64,000 bases of DNA from DASXUX01 sp036504595 (GTDB taxonomy: Bacteria > Planctomycetota > SZUA-567 > H5-PLA8). Of this stretch, positions 35,914 to 44,634 are shown piece by piece. How positions within the stretch are numbered: position 1 is the stretch's first letter; each line of letters begins with the position of its first letter. The stretch is taken from contig DASXUX010000067.1 in assembly GCA_036504595.1 (NCBI GenBank), forward strand, positions 124,001-188,000, in the 5' to 3' direction. Position numbers and translations under genes: made by a program. The notes beneath the pieces were generated by a model. It saw only the letters and a list, made by a program, of their open reading frames with translations. It made no database searches and had not been told where the DNA came from.

Positions 35914-37044
35914 GTGAAATACCGCAGATACGGTCGGACAGACCGGGATGTTTCGGAGATCGGCTTGGGCGGACACCGCGAAGGCGCGGAGACTGGCGCA
36001 GGTCTGGCGCGCACGGCGCGGTTCTTCCGCTCAGCGCAGGAGCGGGCTAGAGTCGTCGGCCGTGCCCTTGACTTGGGCGTGACGTACTTCGATACGACGT
36101 ATGGCTGCGAGATCGCCTCTCTCGGCGAATCACTGCGCATCCTCGGCAAGCGCCGGGGCCTCTTCGTCTCGGGCATGCGCGTGGACTTCTACTCCAACCT
36201 CGCCGCAACCAAGGAAAGCCCGAAAGCATATACGCGCCGTGAAGTCGAGACGCGCCTGAAGGAGTTCGGCTTCGATCACCTCGATCAGTTCATGCTCGGC
36301 GCACTCGAAGGCGGCGATCCGCTCGCCAACGGTCATGCTGCTCTCGAGGACACTTTCGCGGAACTGAGTCTCCTGAAGCAAGAAGGCAAGATTGGTCTCG
36401 TCGGCTTCTCGTGCCACACTCCCGACTATGCCGCTCGGCTCCTCAACGCCTTTCCGCAGTTCGACGCCGTAATGACGCCCTACAACTTCACCAATCGCGC
36501 GGCCGAAGGCGCTCTGGCAGCGGCGTTGACCAGAACAGGAGCGGCTTGGATCGCCATGAAGACTCACGTCTGGCGCGTCTACGGCATCCCCGTCACTGCT
36601 CTGCGCGCGCTGCATCCGGCGGATGGCCTGCAGTACGATCGCAACGCAGCTATCGGTCGTATGGCTCTGCAGTTCGTGCTCCAGCACCCGAAGTTGGTCA
36701 CGACTGTGCCGGCGGCGAATTCCGTTGCTGCCGTCGAGGAGAATTGCGCCGCTTCGGATGCCGCCGCGCTCTCAGAGTCAGACGTGCGGCAACTGCGGGT
36801 TTATGCTGACGCCATGGACGCCGCAGACCAGATCCCTCTCGCCATCGCCGGTCTGTTGACCGACAACGTGCGCGTCCGCTGGATGGCAATCGGACACATC
36901 AGGCACCATCTGAAGTTTGAAGCCCCGGAGATAGACTGGGTTGCCGATGACGCCGAGGAGCAGGCACGCACCGTAGCGGCGGGGCTGATCACGAAGCTGC
37001 GCAGAGATCCGCGCTGGTCCGCATACGTGCCTGACGCTTTGTAG
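35914..37044 (+). CDS. Aldo/keto reductase family protein, divergent
   Basis: A 376-residue AKR-fold protein beginning KYRRYGRTDRDVSEIGLGGH. The ALDLGVTYFDTTYGCE segment keeps the family Asp and Tyr, and LGESLRIL and KIGLVGFSCH fit the barrel. The usual catalytic Lys (strand ending TK) is replaced by LFVSGM, and the D-x-x-x-x-H strand reads LDQFMLGALEG without His. A C-terminal extension of about 80 residues follows the barrel. GTG 35914 has AAGGGA upstream; an ATG at 35830 would add 28 residues of no family character. Loss of two of four catalytic residues suggests a changed chemistry or a binding role. Confidence 0.82.
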   Translation: MKYRRYGRTDRDVSEIGLGGHREGAETGAGLARTARFFRSAQERARVVGRALDLGVTYFDTTYGCEIASLGESLRILGKRRGLFVSGMRVDFYSNLAATKESPKAYTRREVETRLKEFGFDHLDQFMLGALEGGDPLANGHAALEDTFAELSLLKQEGKIGLVGFSCHTPDYAARLLNAFPQFDAVMTPYNFTNRAAEGALAAALTRTGAAWIAMKTHVWRVYGIPVTALRALHPADGLQYDRNAAIGRMALQFVLQHPKLVTTVPAANSVAAVEENCAASDAAALSESDVRQLRVYADAMDAADQIPLAIAGLLTDNVRVRWMAIGHIRHHLKFEAPEIDWVADDAEEQARTVAAGLITKLRRDPRWSAYVPDAL

Positions 37045-37064
37045 CAGTCGGTAATAATCTCCAA

Positions 37065-37337
37065 AAGGTGGGGCAGGAGCCGCGGAGCATACTGGCGATC
37101 ACAGGCTGCTGCGCCGGTGTTGCTGATCCTCGTAGCGGGAAGCTGCGAGGCGGTGCCAATCTGCTCGTCAATAGCGACGCTGAGCGCTTGGTACAGTTCG
37201 CGGATGCGAACCTGGATGTTCTCCGGCTTATCGGCGTCGCTGATCTAGATTTCCATTGAAGCACCGTACTGCTGTGAACTGAACTCGGTACCGGGAATCG
37301 GCACCTTTTTCGAGATGTTCGCGCTGATTTTGATCAT
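37065..37337 (-). pseudogene. Small conserved gene broken by a nonsense codon
   Basis: Starts with GGAGG and ATG, then MIKISANISKKVPIPGTEFS and SQQYGASMEI, followed by an in-frame TAG. The frame then continues as ISDADKPENIQVRIRELYQA and LSVAIDEQIGT. It looks like a small conserved protein interrupted by one stop codon (codon 31). The function of such proteins is not known to me. The end is uncertain because the frame runs on into the reductase gene. Confidence 0.55.
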
Positions 37338-37596
37338 GCGGGATTCCTCCGGTTTGAAGTGGGATGGATGGCGTGCGGGCACAGCCGCAGCCAGGAACGG
37401 CGGGGCTGGCCAAGTACAGGGGGGCTGCCCTTATATGATAGCGCATTTCGGGCGGCAATTTAGGCGGGCGGGTTCGTGGACGTACGCCACCAACCGCGGA
37501 TCTGCCTAATTGTACTCATGAACTCTAGCGGCCAGGACGGTCGTCAGAGCGAGAGTCTCCTTGACCGAAGCAATCGCACTCTGTTACCCTCCACAT

Positions 37597-38379
37597 ATGA
37601 CGAGCAAAGCCTTGCTGCGTAACATCGCCGTCTGCCTGTGCGCATTGACACTGGCTACGGCGGTGTCGGCATCGGATGAACCCAGGCGCGTGCTCTTCAT
37701 CGGCAACAGCTACACCGGCGTGAACCAGTTGCCCAACGTGTTCGGCGAGATCATCAAGAGTGTTGGCCTTACTATACCTGCTATCAAGTCTTCCACGCCA
37801 GGTGCGCTGACACTCCTGAAGCAGCTTTCCTATCCGGCCAGTCTGGCACTGATCGATGAAGGCGAGTGGGACGTGGTTGTGCTACAGGGCCAAAGTCTGG
37901 AGCCCGCTATTGCCGAGAGCGACGAAGCCATCCGAGCGGATTTCCTGAAGGGCGCACAGGGCTTGTGCGAGCGCGCCCGTGCAAAGAGTCCTCAGGCCAG
38001 AATCTACTTTTACGAGACGTGGGCCCGCCACGCGGATTTCTGGAAGAGCAAAGAAGCAATGACGGCCGTGGGCAAGGACCCTGCCGAAATGCAGGCGCGC
38101 CTGCGCAAGTGGTATGACAAGGCGGCTGAGTTGTGCAAGGCGTCAGTGGTGCGCGCTGGAGACGCATGGGCACTGAACTATCAGGATCCGAAAGCGCTGC
38201 GGTTGCACGCCAAGGACAATTCGCATCCGGAGTTCAGAGGCACGTATTTGGCAGCATTGGTTTTTTTCCACACGATCTACCATCACAAGGATCTAGACGT
38301 TCGATATCGAGGAAAGTTGTCAGAGGAAGAGGCGAGCTACCTGAAGGGTCTGGCGGAGAAGTTGGCTCAAAACCCATGA
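37597..38379 (+). CDS. Secreted SGNH-hydrolase-like protein
   Basis: A 260-residue exported protein. The signal peptide (LLRNIAVCLCALTLATAVSA) is followed by block I RVLFIGNSYTGVNQLP with the nucleophile Ser in GNS; VVLQGQS marks block III, and KDNSHPEFRGTYLAA carries the block V Asp/His pair. The family includes esterases and lipases acting on sugar esters; the substrate is not predictable. ATG 37597 gives the signal peptide. It lies after the reductase and the broken gene. A second, unrelated SGNH protein is at 40.9 kb. Confidence 0.8.
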   Translation: MTSKALLRNIAVCLCALTLATAVSASDEPRRVLFIGNSYTGVNQLPNVFGEIIKSVGLTIPAIKSSTPGALTLLKQLSYPASLALIDEGEWDVVVLQGQSLEPAIAESDEAIRADFLKGAQGLCERARAKSPQARIYFYETWARHADFWKSKEAMTAVGKDPAEMQARLRKWYDKAAELCKASVVRAGDAWALNYQDPKALRLHAKDNSHPEFRGTYLAALVFFHTIYHHKDLDVRYRGKLSEEEASYLKGLAEKLAQNP

Positions 38380-38422
38380 GTCACGCGGGTAGTCTGTCCG
38401 GTTGAAAAGGTAAACTTTCATC

Positions 38423-38782
38423 ATGGACGACCAACAGGCTTGCCGCGTTCGGCTCAAGAAGGTGCGTTGGTGCGTCTATCTGCTTCGCTGCGGCGATGGT
38501 TCCCTCTACTGCGGCATGACGAGTGTTCTGGCGGCCAGGGTGATCACGCACAACCAAGGGCAGGGTGCCAAGTACACTCGATCCCGATTGCCGGTCAGGC
38601 TGGCATACGCCGAACCGGCGACTTCCCGTTCCGAAGCCCTTCGCCGGGAGCATCAGATCAAAAAGTTGAGCAAGGAAGAAAAGGAAGTCCTGTGCCGACG
38701 TTGGCGTCCAGTCGGGCGAAATTGCCTGCACCAAAGCGCCGCCGTCCGTTCGTTGGCATCCCGGGCGTCGTCCCGGCGATGA
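38423..38782 (+). CDS. GIY-YIG nuclease superfamily protein (YhbQ-like)
   Basis: A 119-residue protein whose first 80 residues are a GIY-YIG domain: WCVYLLRCGDGSLYCGMT, RVITHNQGQGAKYTRSRLPV and the Ser-Glu-Ala-Leu-x-x-E helix with catalytic-type Glu, then IKKLSKEEKE. This single-domain group (UPF0213) is of unsettled function, with reported nuclease activity on DNA ends. The C-terminal about 30 residues after RRWRPVGRNC are low-complexity and look read-through. Start ATG 38423. Confidence 0.85.
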   Translation: MDDQQACRVRLKKVRWCVYLLRCGDGSLYCGMTSVLAARVITHNQGQGAKYTRSRLPVRLAYAEPATSRSEALRREHQIKKLSKEEKEVLCRRWRPVGRNCLHQSAAVRSLASRASSRR

Positions 38783-39031
38783 GAACGATGACCTATCTTC
38801 CAACGGTTGGAAGATAGAAATCAAAGCCAAGATTCTGTATTTGATCCGGCACGGCCCTCTGGCCACCTGAAATTACCCTTTCTCCCGCGTTATCATTCTC
38901 TGGAGAGCGGCCTGCAATCAGCGACGGGTTGCCGACCTCCACGAGCGCTGGTAATGGGCCAGTGCGTGACGCAATCCACGGAGGTGCGCGCAGAGAAGCG
39001 GCGGGAAAGCGGGAGTGGATCGTATTTAGGG

Positions 39032-39073
39032 AAGCCCGGTGCCTGCGTGGTGCCGGGCTTAAGCCTTTTCTTT
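39032..39073 (+). terminator. Rho-independent-type hairpin
   Basis: AAGCCCGG and CCGGGCTT form an 8-bp stem around a 13-base loop, followed by AAGCCTTTTCTTT. It lies about 250 bases after the GIY-YIG gene and 24 bases before the IS1380 fragment. Confidence 0.6.
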
Positions 39074-39096
39074 AGCTAACCGGCCAGGCCGCGCGC

Positions 39097-39594
39097 GTGT
39101 TCAAGGATTTTGTTTATCAGACGCTCAAGACTGGGCGTCAAGGACGCCGCGTCGTGGGCAAGGCGGAGCACTTGGAGAAAGGCGCCAACCCGCGTTTCGT
39201 GGTCACCAACTTGCCGCAGCACGAACAGGACGCGCGCACGATCTACGAGGATACCTACTGCGCACGCGGCGAAATGGAAAATCGCCTCAAGGAACAACAG
39301 CTTTATCTGTTCGCTGATCGCACGAGCGCCGCGACGATGAGGGCCAATCAACTGCGGTTGTGGTTCTCATCGATCGCCTACGTCCTGCTGCACGCGCTGC
39401 GGCGACTCGGATTGCGCGGCACCGATCTCGAACATGCGCAGTGCCAAACCATCCGCCTGAAACTGCTCAAAATCGGCGCGCAGATCCGAGTGACCGTGCG
39501 CCGCGTCTGGCTTTCGCTCGCCGCCGGTTACCCGCTGAAGCAACTTCTGTCGGACGTGTGCCAGCGCCTGCGAGCGATCCCGCTGCGGTGCTGA
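39097..39594 (+). pseudogene. IS1380-family transposase, C-terminal fragment
   Basis: About 165 residues matching the C-terminal third of IS1380-type transposases: RRVVGKAEHLEKGANPRFVV, TNLPQ, YCARGEMENRLKEQQLYLFA with the catalytic Glu, ADRTSAATMRANQLRLWFSS and a helical tail. The N-terminal part with the first two Asp residues is missing and no inverted repeats are evident. It is a dead fragment bounded on the left by the hairpin at 39.03 kb. Confidence 0.82.
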
Positions 39595-39831
39595 GAACCT
39601 TGGCAGTCGCCACTCAAGGCTCAAATATAACGAACGCAGAGATACTCCGTCCCAAAGCCGAAAAAACCGCTTTTTGGGCGGCCATCGCAGCCGCGCCGGC
39701 ATGCGTCATGATCTTCCTGACGCCCCAGCTATCGCCGAAGCCCGCCGATCACCACGTTCGCGCTCAAGCTCCGCAGCAGTGAGAAATGCGGGCTAAGGTC
39801 GTTCCGCACGGCGTCAACCTCTTCCTTCGAC

Positions 39832-40810
39832 TCACTGGACTATGAGATCCACAGGTATGGCCACCGTCTCCCCGGCCGCGGTGCGTAGCACGGCCCCGAC
39901 CGGCAGACGAGCCATCGCAGCGGCCGGGGTGAAGGCCAGCGGCACCGTCTGTGATTACGTCGCTCTGGAAGCCGGCCGCCGCGAGAGCGGCGTGGATGCC
40001 GTGGAACTCGGCGTCCAGCGCGGAGCCGGCGCCAAGATTTCCGCCATCGAGAGCTCCGCCGCGAATGTACGCGTCTGGATCGAGGCAGATCGCCACCTCG
40101 GAGGCGACGCGCTGGAAGGCGCCGAGGCCGAGCATGCGCTGCTGGCCGGCGATGTCGCGGCAGGCGAGCACGCGCGAATTCCACTCGCCGTCGGTGACCG
40201 AGAACGCGTCGCCGCGGCTGAAGCCCCACATCAGCACGCCGTCGGCGCCGTGACCGAACATCGTCCACAACTCGGAGCGCAGCAGGTCAGCCCGCTGCGC
40301 CTCGCTCAGCTTTTTCCATTCAGCGGCCTTGGCGCTGAACACCTCGCATTCCAGGACGTGGGCGCGCCGGCCCGCGGCGACGCCGATGAGCTGATCAACG
40401 GCATAAGGCACGAACGCGCGATCGCTCCAGGGAGTGGGGTAAATGTCGATGCCCACTGCGTCCATCGCCCGGCTGTATGCCTCGAGGTCGGCGCAGCGGA
40501 TCGCGTACCAATTGTTGGTCGGGCCGTCGAGGTTGGTGGTGCGGATCAGTTCCGGACGCACGCTCTTGACAAAACCGGCCTCCCAGCGCATGAAGTCGGC
40601 GATCTGGAATACCTGAAAGCGGCGCCAGTCCATCCAGGCCGCGACCTGGCCTCCGGTGGGCTTGCCCGGCGGGACGACTTCGGCGAAGGAGGCGAAACCG
40701 CTGCCCCACCGCCGGTTCAGTTCGGCGATGTCGGCGTGCTGGGAAGGCAGCCAGGCGCGGAAGGCGGCGATGTTCGGAGCGCCATAGTCGAAGATCCGAT
40801 CCTTTGATGC
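39832..40810 (-). pseudogene. GH42-type beta-galactosidase, broken fragment
   Basis: On the minus strand the frame FDYGAPNIAAFRAWLPSQHA then ELNRRWGSGFASFAEVVPP and MDWRRFQVFQIADFMRWEAG is typical of GH42 enzymes. The nucleophile-region segment VLECEVFSAKAAEWKK and MWGFSRGDAF follow. After AGFQSDVI the frame shifts; LAFTPAAAMARLPVGAVLRT and AAGETVAIPVDLIVQ continue in another frame. The N-terminal about 170 residues are also missing. So the gene is truncated at the 5' end and frameshifted near 39.95 kb. Confidence 0.72.
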
Positions 40811-40886
40811 TGCAGTCGCTGCTCCCCACTTCTACTTGCCTCCCCAGTTCCCAAAATGGTCAGCGGAGCGCTTGGATTACTGATTT

Positions 40887-42083
40887 TTACGGCAGCGGCG
40901 TGCCAATGATCAGCACTTGGCCCGAGTAATACGACTGGCCTTCGGGGAGCGCCTTGATCGTAAAGACGACGGTATGGTCGCCTGGCTTCTGCTCAGGCAG
41001 GTACCAGAAGCGTGAGTGCTTCTTCTTCTCCATGGTCTTCTGGCGCACGGCCTTGATCGGCGCGCCGCCATCGACGACCGCCTCAAGGATGAATGGCTCG
41101 CCGTAGGGGATGTCGCTGATGCCCACCGACGTGCCGTTCCATTTGACGGTGATCGTCTCGCCGGCTTTGCTGGCGCTGAACGCGCCGCGCATCATCGCCT
41201 GGGTGCGACCCTTGTCGTCGGTGTAGACGGGGTCCTTTTCCGTATCGACAGGAGTCCAACCGGCCGAGCGGACGACCTTGTCCCCGGGTAGAAGCGTCGC
41301 GGTCTCCCAGCAATTGGCCTCCATCGCCGCGGGCAGCGTATGCGCTCCCGCCGTGCCAAGTCCCTTCATCTGCAGCATCGAGCGCGCAATCACGTCGCGG
41401 TAGATATCGTGTCCGCTGTCACCGGGGTGAACGCCGTCTGCCGAGAAGACAAGCTTGCCCGCAATTGGCACGTCACTCTTGAAGACGAGCAAACCTTCCT
41501 TCTCGCGCTTGGCGATCTCGACTCCGAGGTCGATGGTGGGAATGCCGTAGGCGTTGGCGATTGTCTCCATTACACGACCGAAGGGCACGTTCTTTCCAGC
41601 CTGCAGGTCTTTCAGCATCCATTGGCCAATAGTGTAGACGAAGCAGATGTCCGTTTGCGGATTATGCTTCCAAACCTGCCGCACAACTCCTTCGACGGAT
41701 TTTTGCTCGTAACCACCACCGCCGTTGACGAGGCATTCCAAAAAGACCAGGTCCGGTTTCTGCGGCAGCACGTCCGTGTGCAGACGGCAGGCGCTGTAGT
41801 CCGACCCGGTGCCGGAGATCGCCGCGTTGATTTCGATGACGTTTGCGTTCGGGAACTGAGCTTTAAACCAGGCCATCGTCTTCGGCCGCCAGCCAGCCGC
41901 CGCCGTGATGCTGCCACCGACGTACGCGATGCGCACGGGTCCGCCCGCCTGGAGCTTGGCGAAGAAGTTCGGCAACCCGTCACGCGACCGGAACTCGGCC
42001 GTTGCGCTAGGATCGTGATCGAACGTCGCCGCGCTGGCGCCCGCCGCCAGCAGCACAACCAACGAGACTCCCAGTTTCAGCAT
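40887..42083 (-). CDS. Secreted SGNH hydrolase with C-terminal beta domain
   Basis: A 398-residue exported esterase-type protein. The signal peptide MLKLGVSLVVLLAAGASAA is followed by block I RIAYVGGSITAAAGWRP (Ser in GGSIT), NAAISGTGSDYSACRL, the block III-like LECLVNGGG and block V ADGVHPGDSGHDIYRDV. After about residue 255 a beta-sandwich domain follows (ITVKWNGTSVGISDIPYGEP). GGAGG lies 9 bases before the chosen ATG; the frame is open for a further 216 bases upstream but encodes repeated Cys-rich text from the direct-repeat array, so the longer start is rejected. Confidence 0.85.
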   Translation of the reverse strand: MLKLGVSLVVLLAAGASAATFDHDPSATAEFRSRDGLPNFFAKLQAGGPVRIAYVGGSITAAAGWRPKTMAWFKAQFPNANVIEINAAISGTGSDYSACRLHTDVLPQKPDLVFLECLVNGGGGYEQKSVEGVVRQVWKHNPQTDICFVYTIGQWMLKDLQAGKNVPFGRVMETIANAYGIPTIDLGVEIAKREKEGLLVFKSDVPIAGKLVFSADGVHPGDSGHDIYRDVIARSMLQMKGLGTAGAHTLPAAMEANCWETATLLPGDKVVRSAGWTPVDTEKDPVYTDDKGRTQAMMRGAFSASKAGETITVKWNGTSVGISDIPYGEPFILEAVVDGGAPIKAVRQKTMEKKKHSRFWYLPEQKPGDHTVVFTIKALPEGQSYYSGQVLIIGTPLP

Positions 42084-42101
42084 CGACCCGCGCCTCCTTT
42101 T

Positions 42102-42475
42102 CTGTCCAAGGCTGCACCGTGCGTCGCAGCGCATTTCGCTGAACTGCGCCCGCTCCGCCTGTAAAAAAGTGCACGTGTGGTGGGTGCCATCGGTCTGCGC
42201 CTTTTCCGTTTGCAGACCGATGCGCTCGCCATCCCCCCACGCTTCTGTCCAGCACTGCACCGTGCATAGGACATTTCGCTGAATTGTCCCGCACATCAAC
42301 TGTCCAGAACTGCACGTCGTAGCGCCTTCGTCCCGCCGTTACCTCAAGCCTCAGGTCTCAAGCCTCAAGCCTCCACCCGTTCTGTCCAGAAGTGCACATG
42401 TGCCGCTTGCGATCAGTACCGCGACGGTAAGGGAGCGGCGAATCGTCGTGCCACGTCCTGTAAAAAAGTGCACAT
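42102..42475. repeat. Six-copy CTGTCCAGAAGTGCAC repeat array
   Basis: Copies start at 42102, 42159, 42245, 42300, 42382 and 42458 with spacings of 57, 86, 55, 82 and 76 bases. Two have the variant CTGTAAAAAAGTGCAC. All carry a GTGCAC or TGCAC core, and two also share CATTTCGCTGAA downstream. They lie upstream of the SGNH hydrolase gene. Such multiple terminal repeats are typical of IS21-family ends; an operator array is the alternative. No istA or istB is present. Confidence 0.7.
42341..42375. repeat. CTCAAGC heptamer array
   Basis: Units CTCAAGC, CTCAGGT, CTCAAGC, CTCAAGC, the same unit as at 4.9 and 5.3 kb, lying inside the CTGTCCAG array. It shows that the unit is dispersed in the genome. 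Confidence 0.65.
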
Positions 42476-42780
42476 GTGCAGTTGCTAACTCCTTCACTTC
42501 TCGAAGATGACGCGCTGCCCAGACAGAGTGTCCAACCCGACTCTACAATATATGACGTTTCAGACCAAAAATGTTTGCCTGAATCTTCGCATTTTGTACG
42601 GTAAATTTAATAGATGGCCCGCCCGGCCATCGTTGTGCCGGGTGGGCGCCGCAGGCACAAGAAGCCCTTCTCAAGCGATCCGAAAGAGCACTGCGCTCCC
42701 ATTTATCAGGCGTCCTGGTTCCTCTTCCCCCTTGCAAGCCCTTGTGCGTCTGCAAATGACGTGTACACTCTCCGGCACCC

Positions 42781-43086
42781 ATGACCATCACGCCGCAGGC
42801 CTTCGTCCAGAAGTGGGGCGCTTCCACACTCAAGGAAAGCGCGGCGTACTCGGAGCACTTCTGCGACCTGTGCCGGCTGGTGGGGCAGCCCACGCCGGCG
42901 GAAGCCGACCCCAAGGGCGAGTTCTTCACCTTCCAAAAAGGCGTGATCAAAGACTTGGTCGCCGCGCCCCTTCTCCTCTCCCCTCGTAGGGGAGGGGCCG
43001 GGGGAGAGGTTCCGCATGGGTTCGCCGACGTGTGGTACAAGGAGCATTTTGCGTGGGAGTACAAGGGCAAGCATGAAGAAGTTTGA
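42781..43086 (+). pseudogene. DNA methyltransferase (type IIL/MmeI-like), N-terminal fragment
   Basis: The start MTITPQAFVQKWGASTLKES and CDLCRLVGQPTPAEADPKGE are those of large class I adenine methyltransferases fused to restriction functions. FADVWYKEHFAWEYKGKHEE then ends at once, so about 900 residues are missing. A palindromic repeat translated as LLLSPRRGGAGGEVPH is inserted in frame between KGVIKDL and FADVWY. The 3' end overlaps the Vsr gene by 14 bases. Clearly non-functional. Confidence 0.75.
42966..43018. repeat. GC-rich palindromic repeat inserted in methyltransferase remnant
   Basis: Contains CTCCCC, TCGTA, GGGGAG plus GGGGCCGGGGGAGAGG. It resembles the dispersed CCCTCTCCCC-type palindromic repeats found in many high-GC genomes. 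It replaced or expanded a short loop of the methyltransferase while keeping the frame. Confidence 0.55.
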
Positions 43087-43438
43087 CCCGCCGCCAACTC
43101 GCCAGCGTAGCTGGATCATGAGTTTGGTCGGAAGCAAGAACACCCGGCCCGAAGTCGCGGTTCGCAAGATCGTGCATGCGATGGGCTGTCGATATAGGCT
43201 GCACTGCAAAGCGCTGCCCGGTTGCCCGGATATCGTAATGCCGAAGCGGCACCGAATCATCCTCGTTCACGGCTGCTTTTGGCACGGGCACGGGCGATGT
43301 TCAAAGGCTCGAATTCCGAAAACCAGGTCTGCGTTTTGGGCTGCAAAGATGGCGCAGAACAAGCGACGCGATGCACGGAACGTACGCAAACTTCAAGTGC
43401 TGGGCTGGCCGGGATCAGTCTTTCGCGCAACGGTGTAG
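43073..43438 (+). pseudogene. Vsr-like very short patch repair endonuclease, degraded 3' end
   Basis: A 121-residue Vsr homolog, which nicks at T:G mismatches near methylated cytosines. Visible are SRSWIM-type start RQRSWIMSLVGSKNTRPEVA, YRLHCKALPGCPDIVMPKRH with the catalytic-type Asp, and ILVHGCFWHGHGRC with the His/Cys zinc ligands. The family ends with WRVLxVWECEL, but here LGWPGSVFRATV terminates instead, indicating a frameshift or truncation in the last about 15 residues. ATG 43073 is the start. Partner of the adjacent broken methyltransferase. Confidence 0.7.
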
Positions 43439-43516
43439 TAAGGAGCACCGGTGCAGCGGCTGGTTCGACATGCCGTTCCCTTGCCTTAAATAGGCAAGCA
43501 ATCGTCGCTCTTCACT

Positions 43517-43600
43517 TGCCCCGAAGGGGTAATCTATAAAAGCCCAGGGCGAAGCCCTGGGTTGCGGACAACGGATTGTTTCAAAGCCCCAAAGGGGCGA
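43517..43600. repeat. Left REP cluster of the RAYT
   Basis: Palindromes GCCCCGAAGGGG, CCCAGGGCGAAGCCCTGGG (43543-43561) and GCCCCAAAGGGGC. The middle one is the reverse complement of the unit to the right of the transposase gene. Confidence 0.8.
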
Positions 43601-43625
43601 ACTCGTTTTTATGGAAGGATTGAAA

Positions 43626-44078
43626 ATGCCTCAATCATTGGCCTGCGTTCTCGTTCACGCAGTCTTCAGCACGAAAAACCGTGAACCGTTCATCCAGCCC
43701 GATATTGAAAAGGAACTCTATCCATACATCGCGACAATCCTGCAGACCGGCGGCTCGCCGGCGTTGACCATCGGTGGCACGGCGGACCACTTGCATATTC
43801 TGTATTCGCTCTCGCGGACAAAAACCATCGCGAGCGTCATCGAAGACATCAAGAGCGACTCGTCCAAGTGGATCAAACAGAAGGGCACCGCTTATTCGCG
43901 GTTCTATTGGCAGAGCGGATATGGGGCATTCTCGATTGGGCAGTCCAGCGTCGAAGCCTTGAAGGGTTACATCTCTGGCCAGAAGGCGCACCATCGGAAA
44001 GCGAGCTTTCAGGACGAATTTCGCGATCTGTTGCTCAAGTATGAGATTCCCTTCGATGAACGCTACGTATGGGACTAA
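43626..44078 (+). CDS. REP-associated tyrosine transposase (RAYT, IS200-like)
   Basis: A 150-residue Y1 HUH transposase of the RAYT/TnpA-REP group, which processes REP palindromes as single strands. HAVFSTKNREPFI marks the first strand, GGTADHLHIL is the HUH motif and the catalytic-type Tyr lies in ALKGYISGQKAHHRK. The HH-x-F-x-D-E-F tail is typical. AAGGA precedes ATG 43626; the upstream ATG at 43611 would lie inside that site. REP clusters lie immediately on both sides, which supports the call. It appears intact. Confidence 0.88.
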   Translation: MPQSLACVLVHAVFSTKNREPFIQPDIEKELYPYIATILQTGGSPALTIGGTADHLHILYSLSRTKTIASVIEDIKSDSSKWIKQKGTAYSRFYWQSGYGAFSIGQSSVEALKGYISGQKAHHRKASFQDEFRDLLLKYEIPFDERYVWD

Positions 44079-44085
44079 GCGTTAG

Positions 44086-44226
44086 TTCGCCCCGTTGGGG
44101 CTTTCGTCCCACAAAAACGTCCGGACCCAGGGCTTCGCCCTGGGCTTTTATAGTTTGCCCCCTTGGGGCAAGGCACAGCACGCTGGGCTTTTATAGTTTG
44201 CCCCCTTGGGGCAAGGCACAGCACGC
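44086..44226. repeat. Right REP cluster with 43-bp tandem duplication
   Basis: GCCCCGTTGGGGC, then CCCAGGGCTTCGCCCTGGG (44126-44144), then a 43-bp unit with TGCCCCCTTGGGGCA, exactly repeated (44141-44183 and 44184-44226). It flanks the RAYT gene in inverted sense to the left cluster. Confidence 0.85.
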
Positions 44227-44277
44227 TCTGGGCGGGCCGGCCTCGTTCTTTTTTGCGGCAGTTTATTTAGCGAACGA

Positions 44278-44607
44278 TTATTCGTCCCTGTTGATGGTTA
44301 CGACCGGCGCGTCGGCGGAGTGAAGGCAAATGTAGCCCAGTTTCTCGATGGACTGAAAGAAGTCTTGCATCGCTTCGCACGGGTCCGCACGGTCGCCATC
44401 GGATTTGCGCGTTTCAGCATCGCGGTACTCCGTCCAAAGATGGTCAATCGACCGTTGCGAGAGCATTGCGGAGTCCGAGTGCGCGAGATACCACGGCGAA
44501 TATTCGCCTTGCGCGCCATTTTCGATGACGTCCGTGGGAATGATGGCCTGCACGTAGATGTCGTGCCCTTTGAGCAGAGACCTTAGCGACTTTACGGGCT
44601 CGTTCAT
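44278..44607 (-). CDS. Hypothetical protein downstream of Mrr
   Basis: A 109-residue protein starting MNEPVKSLRSLLKGHDIYVQ. It has a beta-alpha start and an acidic helical middle (YRDAETRKSDGDRADPCEAM). No family is recognised. It starts 27 bases after the Mrr stop on the same strand, so the two probably form one transcript and may work together in restriction or its control. Confidence 0.55.
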   Translation of the reverse strand: MNEPVKSLRSLLKGHDIYVQAIIPTDVIENGAQGEYSPWYLAHSDSAMLSQRSIDHLWTEYRDAETRKSDGDRADPCEAMQDFFQSIEKLGYICLHSADAPVVTINRDE

Positions 44608-44634
44608 AGTGTCACCCCATGGCCAACACGAATC

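Noticed and set aside
42084..42299. N-terminal extension of the SGNH hydrolase frame
   Set aside because: The extension encodes Cys-rich copies of the direct-repeat array; a signal peptide and GGAGG mark the downstream ATG.
42102..42475. CRISPR array interpretation of the six spaced repeats
   Set aside because: Repeats are only 16 bases and variable, spacings range from 55 to 86, two spacers share sequence, and no cas genes are present.
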